Assembly: GCA_049316905.1 (NCBI GenBank) | Contig: JBMOJH010000044.1 | Coordinates: forward strand, 1-27,928 | DNA length: 27,928 nt | Source: CAIPVR01 sp049316905 | GTDB lineage: Bacteria > Actinomycetota > Acidimicrobiia > Acidimicrobiales > Microtrichaceae | Direction: 5' to 3' | Part shown: in pieces, positions 6,400-14,893 of the stretch | Layout: every line of letters starts with the position of its first letter | How positions within the stretch are numbered: position 1 is the first letter of the stretch | Made by a program: the position numbers and the translations under genes | Notes under the pieces: model-generated | The model's database searches: none | What the model saw: only the letters and a program-made list of their open reading frames with translations | Told to the model about the DNA's origin: nothing

Positions 6400-9300
6400 A
6401 AGGCCGCGCCCGAACGGTTGATCGCCGCGGCATCCGTGCCGAGATAGGCGGCCACCACCGCGGGGTGCGACAGGACCTCCGAGGGCGGACCGTCGACCAG
6501 CACGGCGCCCAGCTCCATCGCCACGAGCCGGTCGCAGAGACCGGCGAGGAGCGGCATGTCGTGCTCGATGACCACCAGGGCGGCTCCGGTGTGGTCCCGG
6601 ATCCGCCGCAGGAGCGGACCGAGCGCCTCGGTCTCCTTCTGGGCCACGCCGGCGGACGGCTCGTCGAGCAGCATCACCACCGGGTCCTCGGCGAGCAGGC
6701 AGCCGAGCTCCACGATGCGCCGGGTCCCGGTGGACAGCGTCGAGGTCGGCGTGTGCTCGTAGCGGGTGAGGCCGAGGAGCCGCACCAGCTCGCCGGCCCG
6801 ATGGAGCGTCACCGCCTCCGCGAGGTATGAGGCGGGCTGTCGCGTGGCGTCCGCGACCAGCGAGCGGTTCTCGGCCGTCCGCTCGCACGCGACGGCCAGC
6901 GTCTCGAGGACCGTGAGCGACGGGAACAGGCGCGCCTCCTGGAAGGTGCGGCCGAGCCGTCCCCTCGCCCGTTCGAACGGCGCCCACGAGGTCACGTCCG
7001 TGCCCCGGAGCAGGATCCGGCCGCCGTCCACCCGGTGGAAGCCGGAGACGCAGTCGAGCAGCGTCGTCTTCCCCGCCCCGTTCTGACCGATGAGCCCGAC
7101 GATCTCGCCGGGTTCCACGGAGAGGTCCACGTGGCTCAGGGCCTCCACACCGCCGAACCGCTTGGTGAGGTCCTCGACCACCAGCACCGGTCCGCTCCCG
7201 GGCGACGGGGTGGAGGGCGGCAGCTCGCGCAGGTCGACCACGTCCGCGGCGTCGTCGCGGTCGGGGTCGGTGGGGTCGGCGGAGCCCGCCGAGTCGCCGG
7301 TGAGGAACACCGATCGCAGGAGGTCGGGTCGTCCGAGCAGGTCGCGGGTCGGCCCCTCGAAGCGCACCTGGCCCTTCTCCATGAACACCGCCCGCCCGGC
7401 CAGGGTGAGCGCCACGTTCACCGACTGCTCCACCACCACGATGGTCATGCCGTTCTCGTTCAGCCGGCGCACCACGTCGCAGAGCGCGGCCACCACGAGC
7501 GGCGACAGCCCCAACGACAGCTCGTCGATCAGGAGGACCGAGGGCCGCAGCAGCAACGTGCACGCGAGTGCCAGCTGCTGCTGCTCGCCGCCGGACAGGT
7601 CACCCGCGAGCTGGTGGCGTCGGTCCCGCAGCACCGGGAACAGGAGGTCCACGTCCGCGAGGTCCTCGCGGATGCGCGCCGCGTCGGCACGGAACGTCCA
7701 GGTGGCGAGACGCAGGTGGTCGGCCACGGTCAGGGTCGGGAAGAGGGCCCGACCCCCGGGCATCAGCGCGACGCCCGAGCGCACGATCGACTCCGGCGAC
7801 CGGCCGTCGAGACGGTCACTGTGGAGCGACACCTCGCCGCGGCACGGTGACAGGCCGGCCAACGCGCGCAGGAGCGTCGACTTCCCCGCGCCGTTGGTGC
7901 CGAGCAGCGCGATCACCTCGCCCTCCCGTACGTCGAGGTCCACGTCGAAGAGGACCTGCAGCTGCCCGTAGCTCACGTCGACGCCGCGGGCGGCGAGCGC
8001 CGGCACCGGTGGATCCCATCCCGTTCCGGGCGGCTCGTCGGTGAAGGCCGGCGGGCGCTCCTCCTCGGTCGAGTGGTGCTCCGTCGCCTGCCGTCGCGGT
8101 TCCCGCTGGTCCTGCTGCTCCGTCTCCTGGCCCGGGGGATCGTCGGGTGCGTCCGTCGCGAGGCCCGCGCGGGCGGCCAGTCCGCGCACGACGGCGTCGC
8201 GGAGCCGCGCCGCCAGCCCGGCGAGGCCCGCCGGCAACACCCACAGCACCACGAGCACCCCCACACCGGCACCCACGAGGCGGATCGTGGCGTCGAGGTC
8301 CTGACCGCCCCGCAGCAACGCCGCACCCACCGATGCACCACCGAGTGAACCGAGCCCGCCGATGGTGGCCCCGGAGAACACCTCCACCGACATGACCGGC
8401 TGGTACGACCCGGCCCGCGCACCCTGCAGCAGCAGCACGTGCAGGCCGCCGGCCAGGCCGGCGATGGCGCCGGAGAACACGAAGCCCGACAGGGTGGTCC
8501 AGCGGGTCGGCACCGCCGCGGCCTCCGCGGCCTTCCGGTTGTCGCGTGCGGCGATGAGCAGCCGGCCCGACCGCGACCGCCGCACCCCGCGGGCGAGCGC
8601 GATCACGAGGGCGAGGGCGGCCAGGCAGCACCACAGCATCGCCTGTTCATTCCCGAGGTCCACCCGACCCCACAGGAGTGGACGTGTGAGCGACTGGGGG
8701 ATGAGGTCCGGGAACACGTTCGGGTTCAGCACGTAGCCGTCGAGCACCACGGCGAACGCCAGCGTCACCACCGCGAGGAAGGGTCCGCGGATGCGCAGCG
8801 CCGGCACCCCGAGCGCGACCGCCACCAGCGCGCCGGCCGCCGTGGCGAGAAGGAGCGTGACGAACAGGTCGATGTTCCAGCGGCTGATGAGATTGCCGGC
8901 CACGATGGCGCCCACGCCCACGATGGCGAACTGCCCGAGGCTGATCTGGCCCGCCCACCCCGTGAGCACCACGAGGCTCACCGCGACCATCGCCCAGATC
9001 GCCACGACCGACACGGAGAACGCGTCGCCGGGTGCGAGCCACAGCGGGACCAGCACCGCGGCGAGCACCAGTGCGGCCAGTCCCGCCGCCCGAGCCGCCC
9101 GGACGACGGGCAGGGCCGCGAGCGCCGGGGCGAGCGGGCGCACGAGGTCGGCGTCGCGCCACCCGCCGTCCGCGTCATGGGCGCGGGAGCGCGTGGCGCG
9201 ATCGGTCAGCAGGGCGACGAGGATGACCAGGAGGACGACCACGTCCACCAGCGCCGGGGTGTCGGAGTTCCAGCGGACCAGCTCCTGGACAACGCCGAGC

Positions 9301-10205
9301 ACCACCGCGGCGGCGAAGGCGACGGTCAGCCGCTCCATGCGGGCCACGATCGCCGCGGCGAGGGCCGGGAGGAGCACGGCCGGTCCGGCCGCGGCGGAGG
9401 GGGCGGCGCCGAGGAACGGCGCCTGCAGCACGAAGGTGAGCGCGGCGAGCGCGCCGGCGATCGCCCACACCGAGGTGGTGAGCCGTCGCACCGGGATGCC
9501 GAGCAGCCGCGCCCGCTCGGTGTTCTCGGCCGCGGCGCGCACCGCGGTGCCGGCGAGCGAACGGCGCAGGAACCACCCCAGCGCCATCACCACCACGGGT
9601 ACCACGGCCACACAGAGCAGGTGGTTGCCCGTGATGAGCGCCGGTCCCACCTCGAAGCTCAGTGAGCTCAGCGGCGTGTCGAACGCGCCGAGGACGAGAC
9701 CTCTCGCGCCGAAGACCCGCTCGGGGACGAGGAGTTCGATGCCGCCGAGCACCTGGGCCACGCCGATCGTGGCGACGGTGAGCACCAGCCGCGGTGCGGT
9801 GGCGAATCGGCGAACCACCGTGAACTCCACGAGCGCACCCACGGCCAGGCCGAGGAGTGGCGCCACCACCAGCGTGACGGGGTAGGGCCATCCCCAGCTG
9901 AGGAACAGGTGCACGGCCACGAGCCCGGCCAGCCCGGCCATGGCGCCGTTCGCGAAGTTGATCACCCGGCTCGCCCGCCAGATCAGGATCAGGCCGACGG
10001 CGGTGAGCCCGGTGGCGGAGCCGAGGATCGCGCCGGCGAGGACCTCACCCGGTGGCGCGCCGTTCGGCAGCACTGCGGCGGCGACCACCCACACGGCGGC
10101 GAACACGACGGCCGCGAGGCCCCACCGGCCCGCCGGTCGGCGTAGGAGTGCGGCAGTGGACCAGCCGCTCGGGCCGGCGGCCGTGGCGCCGGTGGATCCG
10201 TGCAC
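6390..10205 (-). CDS. Four-domain fused ABC importer (LivH-LivM-LivF-LivG type)
   Basis: One 1,271-residue polypeptide holds all the membrane and energy subunits of a branched-chain-amino-acid-type importer. From the N-terminus: a LivH-like permease at about 30-335, a LivM-like permease at about 375-690 with GWAGQISLGQ near 416, and a charged Gln/Glu-rich linker at about 700-735. A LivF-like ATPase follows (Walker A GTNGAGKST at 769-777, signature LSGGEQQ, Walker B LLIDELS), then a LivG-like ATPase (Walker A GQNGAGKTT at 1040-1048, signature LSTGTRR, Walker B MLLDEPSAG). The GTG at 10205 follows the stop of the binding-protein gene by a single base (TGAcGTG). An in-frame ATG 162 bp further upstream would overlap that gene and add an arginine/proline-rich, unlikely stretch. 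The cargo is unknown: amino acids, amides, urea or aromatic acids are all possible. Confidence 0.88.
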   Translation of the reverse strand: MHGSTGATAAGPSGWSTAALLRRPAGRWGLAAVVFAAVWVVAAAVLPNGAPPGEVLAGAILGSATGLTAVGLILIWRASRVINFANGAMAGLAGLVAVHLFLSWGWPYPVTLVVAPLLGLAVGALVEFTVVRRFATAPRLVLTVATIGVAQVLGGIELLVPERVFGARGLVLGAFDTPLSSLSFEVGPALITGNHLLCVAVVPVVVMALGWFLRRSLAGTAVRAAAENTERARLLGIPVRRLTTSVWAIAGALAALTFVLQAPFLGAAPSAAAGPAVLLPALAAAIVARMERLTVAFAAAVVLGVVQELVRWNSDTPALVDVVVLLVILVALLTDRATRSRAHDADGGWRDADLVRPLAPALAALPVVRAARAAGLAALVLAAVLVPLWLAPGDAFSVSVVAIWAMVAVSLVVLTGWAGQISLGQFAIVGVGAIVAGNLISRWNIDLFVTLLLATAAGALVAVALGVPALRIRGPFLAVVTLAFAVVLDGYVLNPNVFPDLIPQSLTRPLLWGRVDLGNEQAMLWCCLAALALVIALARGVRRSRSGRLLIAARDNRKAAEAAAVPTRWTTLSGFVFSGAIAGLAGGLHVLLLQGARAGSYQPVMSVEVFSGATIGGLGSLGGASVGAALLRGGQDLDATIRLVGAGVGVLVVLWVLPAGLAGLAARLRDAVVRGLAARAGLATDAPDDPPGQETEQQDQREPRRQATEHHSTEEERPPAFTDEPPGTGWDPPVPALAARGVDVSYGQLQVLFDVDLDVREGEVIALLGTNGAGKSTLLRALAGLSPCRGEVSLHSDRLDGRSPESIVRSGVALMPGGRALFPTLTVADHLRLATWTFRADAARIREDLADVDLLFPVLRDRRHQLAGDLSGGEQQQLALACTLLLRPSVLLIDELSLGLSPLVVAALCDVVRRLNENGMTIVVVEQSVNVALTLAGRAVFMEKGQVRFEGPTRDLLGRPDLLRSVFLTGDSAGSADPTDPDRDDAADVVDLRELPPSTPSPGSGPVLVVEDLTKRFGGVEALSHVDLSVEPGEIVGLIGQNGAGKTTLLDCVSGFHRVDGGRILLRGTDVTSWAPFERARGRLGRTFQEARLFPSLTVLETLAVACERTAENRSLVADATRQPASYLAEAVTLHRAGELVRLLGLTRYEHTPTSTLSTGTRRIVELGCLLAEDPVVMLLDEPSAGVAQKETEALGPLLRRIRDHTGAALVVIEHDMPLLAGLCDRLVAMELGAVLVDGPPSEVLSHPAVVAAYLGTDAAAINRSGAAFGG

Positions 10206-10206
10206 G

Positions 10207-11901
10207 TCAGCCGGCCGCAGAGCGCGGCGGGGTCGCGGGCCAGCGGCCGATCGGGAAGCGGGCACCCGCGTTGGGGTCCTGGTAGGCGCCGGGTCGGCGG
10301 TTCTGCGGCGAGCCCACCGCGGGGTTCCAGAACACCTCGCGGGCGTCCTCGGCCGTGGCGTAGTCACCCGGGCCGAACCCCCAGGTGCCCGACGGGCCGG
10401 TGCGCCTCGGGTAGTCGAACATGCCCTTCTCGAACGACTGCGGGGTCAGGGCCGGGCCCGCCATCTGGATGCCGATCGCGAGCAGGTCGAGCTGGTTGTA
10501 GAGGAGTTCCACCCCGATCGACGGCTCGTCGGGCCGCACCGACTTGTAGGCGCGGTAGCCGAGGCCGGTGCCCGCGGCCTGGGTGGGTCCGGCGAAGGAC
10601 ACGCCGAACGCCCGGGACCACACGTCGCGCTGGAGGATCTGGCCGATCAGGTCGTTGTCGACGAAGGCCACGCCCGTCATCACCCACTCGGGGAAGAAGC
10701 CCTGCTCCTTCGCCTTGGCGGTGAGGAAGGTGAGGAACAGGGGGTCGCAACCGCATACGACCGTGGTGATGCCCCGGTCCTTCAGCTGGCGCAGGACGGT
10801 GTCGGCCTGTGAGCTCATCCGGGGGATGTCGAGCTGGTACTTGGTGGTGAGGGCCAGCTCGCCGGCCCGGCCGGCCTTCTGCAGGATCCCGATGCCGGCG
10901 TTGACGCACTCCTGGTACCAGGAGTTCTCCGGGGCGATGATCGCCGCCTGCCGCGGGCGGCCGCGGAGCTCGCCACCGGCGAGCGCCGCGGGCGAGCCGT
11001 AGAGCTTGGTGGCGTAGTAGCTCGCCACGCTCTCCACCACCGTGGAGCAGTCGGGGAAGGGGCTCCACGAGAACGGCCGCCGCTGGGTGAGCCACTCCCG
11101 GCTGACGAAGGGCGCCCCCACGTTCACGACCTGCTTCGACGACAGCGCGTCCGCGTACACCGGCGTGACGGCGGAGACGTCGGCGAAGGCCTGGATCTCC
11201 TGGGCGACCTTCAGCGCGTCGGCCTGCGCGCCCTCCTGCCCGCCGCCCGTGGTCTCCTTCAGGACGTCGCCCTTGCCGTCGTACACGACGAGCTTCAGCT
11301 TCCGTCCGTAGAACTGGAAGCGCTTGTTGAAGTACTCGGTGAGCCCGTTGACCGTGCGCACGATCACGTCCGCGCTCTCGTCCGGGATGGTGGCGCCGGC
11401 CACCTTGGACACCGCGTCGAGGATGCCGTTCGAGAAGCCCTGGATGCGCACCGCCACGGTGATCGTGTCGCCGGTGACGCCCCGCGAGGTGGCCCCGCCG
11501 TTGTTCCCGGTGAAGGTGGTGCAGGGCGGCGCGTAGGGATCGCCCGGCACCTGCGCGGAGCCGCAGCCGGCCACGGTCGGCGGACCCTTGGCGGCGGCAC
11601 CCGGACCGCCCGGGGTCGCGCCCGCCGCCGGACCCGACGGTGCCGCGCCGCCGGCGGCGGGATCCGCGCCGGCCGCGGCGGGGTCGGTGGCCGCCGGATC
11701 GGTGGAACCGGCCTCCTCCTCGGCGCCCGCCACCTCCGCGTCGGGCTGTGCGGCGGCGGTCCGCCGAGCGGTGGCGCCGGCGCTCTCCACGGTGCGCACC
11801 TCGCGCTGCTGGCTCGGCACGAGCACCGCCACCGCGAGGAAGATCGCGGCGAAGCCGATGAGCGGTCCGTAGCCGCGGAACAGCCGGTCCTTGGGCAGCA
11901 T
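10207..11901 (-). CDS. Membrane-anchored type I periplasmic-binding protein (LivK-like)
   Basis: This 564-residue protein is the substrate receptor for the downstream importer. It has a single N-terminal membrane segment at about 12-29 and no lipobox, so it appears tethered by a transmembrane helix rather than lipidated. A low-complexity Ala/Pro/Gly linker at about 45-110 follows, then a type I periplasmic-binding fold of the Leu/Ile/Val family (starting near GDTITVAVR, with a receptor-like core to the C-terminus). The start codon overlaps the upstream stop as TGATG, indicating translational coupling, and the stop is one base before the transporter's GTG. The ligand is not predictable from the sequence. 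Confidence 0.85.
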   Translation of the reverse strand: MLPKDRLFRGYGPLIGFAAIFLAVAVLVPSQQREVRTVESAGATARRTAAAQPDAEVAGAEEEAGSTDPAATDPAAAGADPAAGGAAPSGPAAGATPGGPGAAAKGPPTVAGCGSAQVPGDPYAPPCTTFTGNNGGATSRGVTGDTITVAVRIQGFSNGILDAVSKVAGATIPDESADVIVRTVNGLTEYFNKRFQFYGRKLKLVVYDGKGDVLKETTGGGQEGAQADALKVAQEIQAFADVSAVTPVYADALSSKQVVNVGAPFVSREWLTQRRPFSWSPFPDCSTVVESVASYYATKLYGSPAALAGGELRGRPRQAAIIAPENSWYQECVNAGIGILQKAGRAGELALTTKYQLDIPRMSSQADTVLRQLKDRGITTVVCGCDPLFLTFLTAKAKEQGFFPEWVMTGVAFVDNDLIGQILQRDVWSRAFGVSFAGPTQAAGTGLGYRAYKSVRPDEPSIGVELLYNQLDLLAIGIQMAGPALTPQSFEKGMFDYPRRTGPSGTWGFGPGDYATAEDAREVFWNPAVGSPQNRRPGAYQDPNAGARFPIGRWPATPPRSAAG

Positions 11902-13361
11902 CAGGGGATCGACCTCCTCCGTCGGCGGCCGAGGAGCCGGTCGCCGGCTGACATGGCGAGTGCACCCGCGAGGGCGGCCGCGCCCACGACCACCCCGGCC
12001 CCGCCGGCGGCTCCGTCCTCGAACGACGTGCCGGACGCGGGCAGGGCCGCCACCCCGGCGGTGGCGGTCCGCGTGGTCGAGCGCCGGGCCGCGGGCAGCG
12101 CCGACACGCCGGTGCCGAGGGCGTCCACCGGTGCCAGCGGCGTGTCGAGTGGCTCGACCGCGGGGAGGTCCGTGAGCGCGAGGTCCGCCGGTGGGAGCGG
12201 GTCGGTCACCTCCGTGCCGTCGGCCACCACCGGCGCGGGTGCGGAGGGGGCCGGGGGCGCGTCCGCGATCGGCGCCACCGTGTAGTCCACGTCATGGGTC
12301 GCCGCGTCCGCCCCGCCCGCGAGGATTTCGATCGACCCCGAACCGCCGAGGACGCCGAGCAGGACGTCGAGCACGGTGAGTGCGGTCTGGTTCCTGCAGT
12401 CCTCGCGCACCGCCGCCTGCCGCAGCGCCTGGACCAGCGGGTCGATCCGGCCGAGGAACGGGATCAGCACCTGCGTCCCGAACGGTGGGTTCTCCACCCG
12501 GAACGCCATCGGGGTCACCCGGACGCCGTCGTCGCGCACCTGCACCGTCGGCATCTCGAAGCGCACCCCCAGCGGTGCCAGGAGCTGCTCGATGCCGCTC
12601 TTGAAGCCGGCGAGGTCTGCGAGGACCTCGGCGTTGGTGCGGGGGATCCCGAAGAGCGTGGCCGAGTCGAAGGTGAACGAACCCGTCGTGGCCGTGTCGG
12701 CACCGCTGCGGGCCACCGCCTCCCAGCGCGGACGGTTGATGGTGAACAGGCCGCCGAGGATCCGCAGCTGGTCCGCGGTGACCACGGCCCGGGCCTCCCG
12801 CACCTGGTCCTTCAGTTGGGTGGTCACCTCGGTGCGTCCGCCGTCGACCGCCAGCAGGAAGATGTCGGCCGGCACCGACTCGGTGATCGCCCGCGACGAC
12901 GGCAGGACGGTCGCGGTCGCGTCCTGGAACCCGGCCGGGTCACCGGCGGGACCGCCGTTCAGGCCGGGTTGGAACGCCTGGACCCGGCGCGACGAATCCG
13001 CGCCGGCCACGGCGGAATCGGCGCGGGTGAGCGGCGGGAGAGTGGCCGGGTTCAGCAGCGGCGGCGATCCGTCGCACTGCTCGCCGCCGAACAGCGTGGG
13101 TAGCGCGCCCAGGTCGAGCGCCCGGCCCTCCGCGGAGCCGGTCCGGTCGCGGTACTGGGCGATCGAGCGCCCGAAGGTGAAGCCGATGGTCGCGTTGGCG
13201 GCCTTGATGTTCAGCGAGAAGGTGTCGGCGCTGGCCTGGGCGTCACCGGCGTTGAAGCCCGCGGCGGCGGACGGCCCGGCGAGCGACGCCACGAGCAGGG
13301 CCGCGCCGAGGACCGCGAGCGCCGAACGGATCGCCACGAGTCGGCCCCCCCGACCCCACAT
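11901..13361 (-). CDS. Secreted, C-terminally anchored surface protein of unknown function
   Basis: I do not recognise a characterised family in this 486-residue protein. It has a signal peptide ending near SAAAG (about residue 34) and a long extracellular region with few cysteines. A Pro/Ala-rich segment at about 370-400 is followed by a C-terminal membrane helix at about 456-473 and a terminal basic tail (RRRRR). LPASG at 440-444, followed by the hydrophobic segment and the basic tail, resembles a sortase sorting signal, although the gap before the helix is long. The gene is first in the operon with the binding protein and importer, and its stop overlaps the next start (TGATG). It may present or retain the substrate at the surface, but this is inferred only from the coupling. 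Confidence 0.75.
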   Translation of the reverse strand: MWGRGGRLVAIRSALAVLGAALLVASLAGPSAAAGFNAGDAQASADTFSLNIKAANATIGFTFGRSIAQYRDRTGSAEGRALDLGALPTLFGGEQCDGSPPLLNPATLPPLTRADSAVAGADSSRRVQAFQPGLNGGPAGDPAGFQDATATVLPSSRAITESVPADIFLLAVDGGRTEVTTQLKDQVREARAVVTADQLRILGGLFTINRPRWEAVARSGADTATTGSFTFDSATLFGIPRTNAEVLADLAGFKSGIEQLLAPLGVRFEMPTVQVRDDGVRVTPMAFRVENPPFGTQVLIPFLGRIDPLVQALRQAAVREDCRNQTALTVLDVLLGVLGGSGSIEILAGGADAATHDVDYTVAPIADAPPAPSAPAPVVADGTEVTDPLPPADLALTDLPAVEPLDTPLAPVDALGTGVSALPAARRSTTRTATAGVAALPASGTSFEDGAAGGAGVVVGAAALAGALAMSAGDRLLGRRRRRSIP

Positions 13362-13427
13362 CGCCTGTCCCCCCGGACCCGACGACGGCCGAGGCCGCCC
13401 TGCCCCCGCAGACGGGGTCCGGCCCGG

Positions 13428-13433
13428 ACTCTA
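13428..13433 (-). promoter_or_regulatory. Possible -10 box for the transporter operon
   Basis: TAGAGT on the minus strand, about 67 nt before the first gene of the operon. Seventeen bases upstream is GTTCAC, a poor -35. It lies in the 124-bp gap after the prepilin peptidase gene. Confidence 0.35.
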
Positions 13434-13467
13434 CCCTCGTGGGCTCGTGGGTGAACGGTGATCAGTC

Positions 13468-13487
13468 GAACGCCCCCGGGCGGGTTC
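13468..13487 (-). terminator. Imperfect hairpin at the end of the prepilin peptidase gene
   Basis: GAACGCCC pairs with GGGC-GG-GTTC with a two-base bulge, overlapping the last codon of the minus-strand gene. It may separate this gene from the transporter operon. Weak support. Confidence 0.25.
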
Positions 13488-14304
13488 AGCCCCCGAGACT
13501 GGCGAGGATCGGCGTGTGCAGCCACACCGCCACGAGCGCGCCGAGCACCAGGGCCGGGCCGAACGGGAAGCGGCTCTCCCGGTGGACCAGCAGTGAGCCC
13601 ACGCCCATCGCGATGCCGATCAGCGCGCCGAACAGCAGGCCGTAGACCCAGTACAGCGGGTGCAGCCAGCCGAGGAAGAGGCCGAGCAGCAGGACCAGCC
13701 GTACGTCGCCGAAGCCGAGCTTGCCCGGCGCGACCAGCCAGAGGACGAAGAAGAGGAGGAACGACCCGGCGGCCCCGGCGAGCGCCCAGATCACCGCCTC
13801 CGGTGCGCCGATCGCGAACGACACCGCCGCGATGAGCACCACACCGACCGCGGCGCCCACCCAGGGCATCCACCATGGGATCAGCCAGATGCGCAGGTCG
13901 ATGAACGCGATGGCGGAGACGACCACGACCATCCAGACGTAGGGGAGCGCCACCCACGACCCGTTGAGCAGGGCGACCGTGAGCACCAGCGCCACCGGGA
14001 CCCAGATCTGGAGCAGCACGACCGTGGCGGGCGGGCGGGTGCCGCAGCCCGGGCACCCCCGGAACCAGCTCACCACCGGCACCACGTCCGCGGTGCGGTA
14101 CACGTGGTGGCACTCCGGGCAGCGGGCCTCGCGGTACTCGGCGCGGATCACCGGCGGCGGCGCGTCGGGCGACCCGACCTCGGCGCCCACGTCGCGGGGC
14201 GTCATCGGGCGGAGCTCCTTGTAGCGGTGCACGGGCACGGTCAGGAACCAGCCCGCGAGCACGCCGAGCACCGCGGTCGCGCTGAGGAGGACGGCCGAAC
14301 TCAC
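13486..14304 (-). CDS. Prepilin peptidase (A24 family)
   Basis: This 272-residue polytopic membrane protease is of the type that cleaves the leader of type IV pilin-like proteins and, in full-length PilD enzymes, methylates the new N-terminus. The two catalytic aspartates are visible in the family motifs: Asp136 in FIDLRIWLIP and Asp200 in GFGDVR. The cytosolic loop carries the zinc-binding pairs CPEC (62-65) and CPGC (84-87). About seven hydrophobic segments are present. No pilin, pilus ATPase or secretion gene occurs in the window, so its substrates lie elsewhere. The ATG at 14304 begins just before the first membrane helix and is the best start. Confidence 0.9.
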   Translation of the reverse strand: MSSAVLLSATAVLGVLAGWFLTVPVHRYKELRPMTPRDVGAEVGSPDAPPPVIRAEYREARCPECHHVYRTADVVPVVSWFRGCPGCGTRPPATVVLLQIWVPVALVLTVALLNGSWVALPYVWMVVVVSAIAFIDLRIWLIPWWMPWVGAAVGVVLIAAVSFAIGAPEAVIWALAGAAGSFLLFFVLWLVAPGKLGFGDVRLVLLLGLFLGWLHPLYWVYGLLFGALIGIAMGVGSLLVHRESRFPFGPALVLGALVAVWLHTPILASLGG

Positions 14305-14379
14305 CGGTTCCCATCGGCCGTGGGCCCTGAGTGCTGAAGGATCGGGGCCGTTCCCGTCACGTTCTCGGAGGTCAACTCG

Positions 14380-14397
14380 CCTCGGGGGCGACCGAGG
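14380..14397 (-). terminator. Hairpin after the DUF4262 gene
   Basis: CCTCGG and CCGAGG pair around a 6-nt loop, starting 4 bp past the stop of the last gene of the phyH-type operon on the minus strand. Likely operon terminator. Confidence 0.45.
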
Positions 14398-14401
14398 ACC
14401 C

Positions 14402-14893
14402 CTATTCCGCGGGGAGGGCGCCGATCACCGGTTGGGCCAGCCGGAGCCGCTCCTCGTAGCCCTCGTTCCACGGGAGCCGTCCACCCCGGTCGGGCCACAC
14501 GAACTGCAGCATCTCGTAGGCGCCGGTGCCGTGCACCCGTTCGTCATCGGGGAACAACGGGGCCCACTCGTCGAGCGCCACCGGCAGCAGCGCGCACGGG
14601 AGGTCGTTCTCGAGCAGCCCGATGAACGTGCCGAGCGGGAGCTCCACCCCGCCGGCGTGCTGGTCGGCGACCATGCCGAGCAGGCCGCGTGCGGCCACCG
14701 GGGTCAGCCCGAAGATGACCACCTCCGGTCGACCGAAGTGGCTCGCGAACCCGACGGTGTAGGTGTAGCCGGGACGGGGCTCGGGACCCTCGACCGGCGC
14801 CACCGGCTCGGCGATCCAGCCGTGCTCCTCGAGGAGCCACGCGATCTTGTCCGCGTGGTCCATGTCGCGGTCGGGGAACACGTCATCGGTCAC
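14402..14893 (-). CDS. DUF4262 domain protein
   Basis: This protein of about 163 residues matches the DUF4262 pattern: an N-terminal helix (KIAWLLEEHGW), then YTVGFASHFGRPEVVIFGL, a central helix ending in GMVADQH, and the C-terminal QFVWPDRGGRLPWNEGY block. The family has no established function. It is a small soluble protein found widely in actinobacteria. The GTG at 14893 overlaps the end of the upstream acyl-CoA synthetase gene by 11 bp. An ATG at 14923 is further into that gene, and another at 14863 would avoid overlap. The tight linkage places it in the same operon as the dioxygenase and synthetase, which may only be chance. Confidence 0.8.
   Translation of the reverse strand: MTDDVFPDRDMDHADKIAWLLEEHGWIAEPVAPVEGPEPRPGYTYTVGFASHFGRPEVVIFGLTPVAARGLLGMVADQHAGGVELPLGTFIGLLENDLPCALLPVALDEWAPLFPDDERVHGTGAYEMLQFVWPDRGGRLPWNEGYEERLRLAQPVIGALPAE

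Noticed and set aside
10206..10367. Longer N-terminus for the fused importer from the upstream ATG
   Set aside because: It would overlap the binding-protein gene by 159 bp and add an Arg/Pro-rich stretch before the first membrane region; the GTG one base after the upstream stop fits better.
10207..11901. Lipoprotein assignment for the binding protein
   Set aside because: No cysteine follows the N-terminal hydrophobic segment; the first cysteine is beyond the long Ala/Pro linker.
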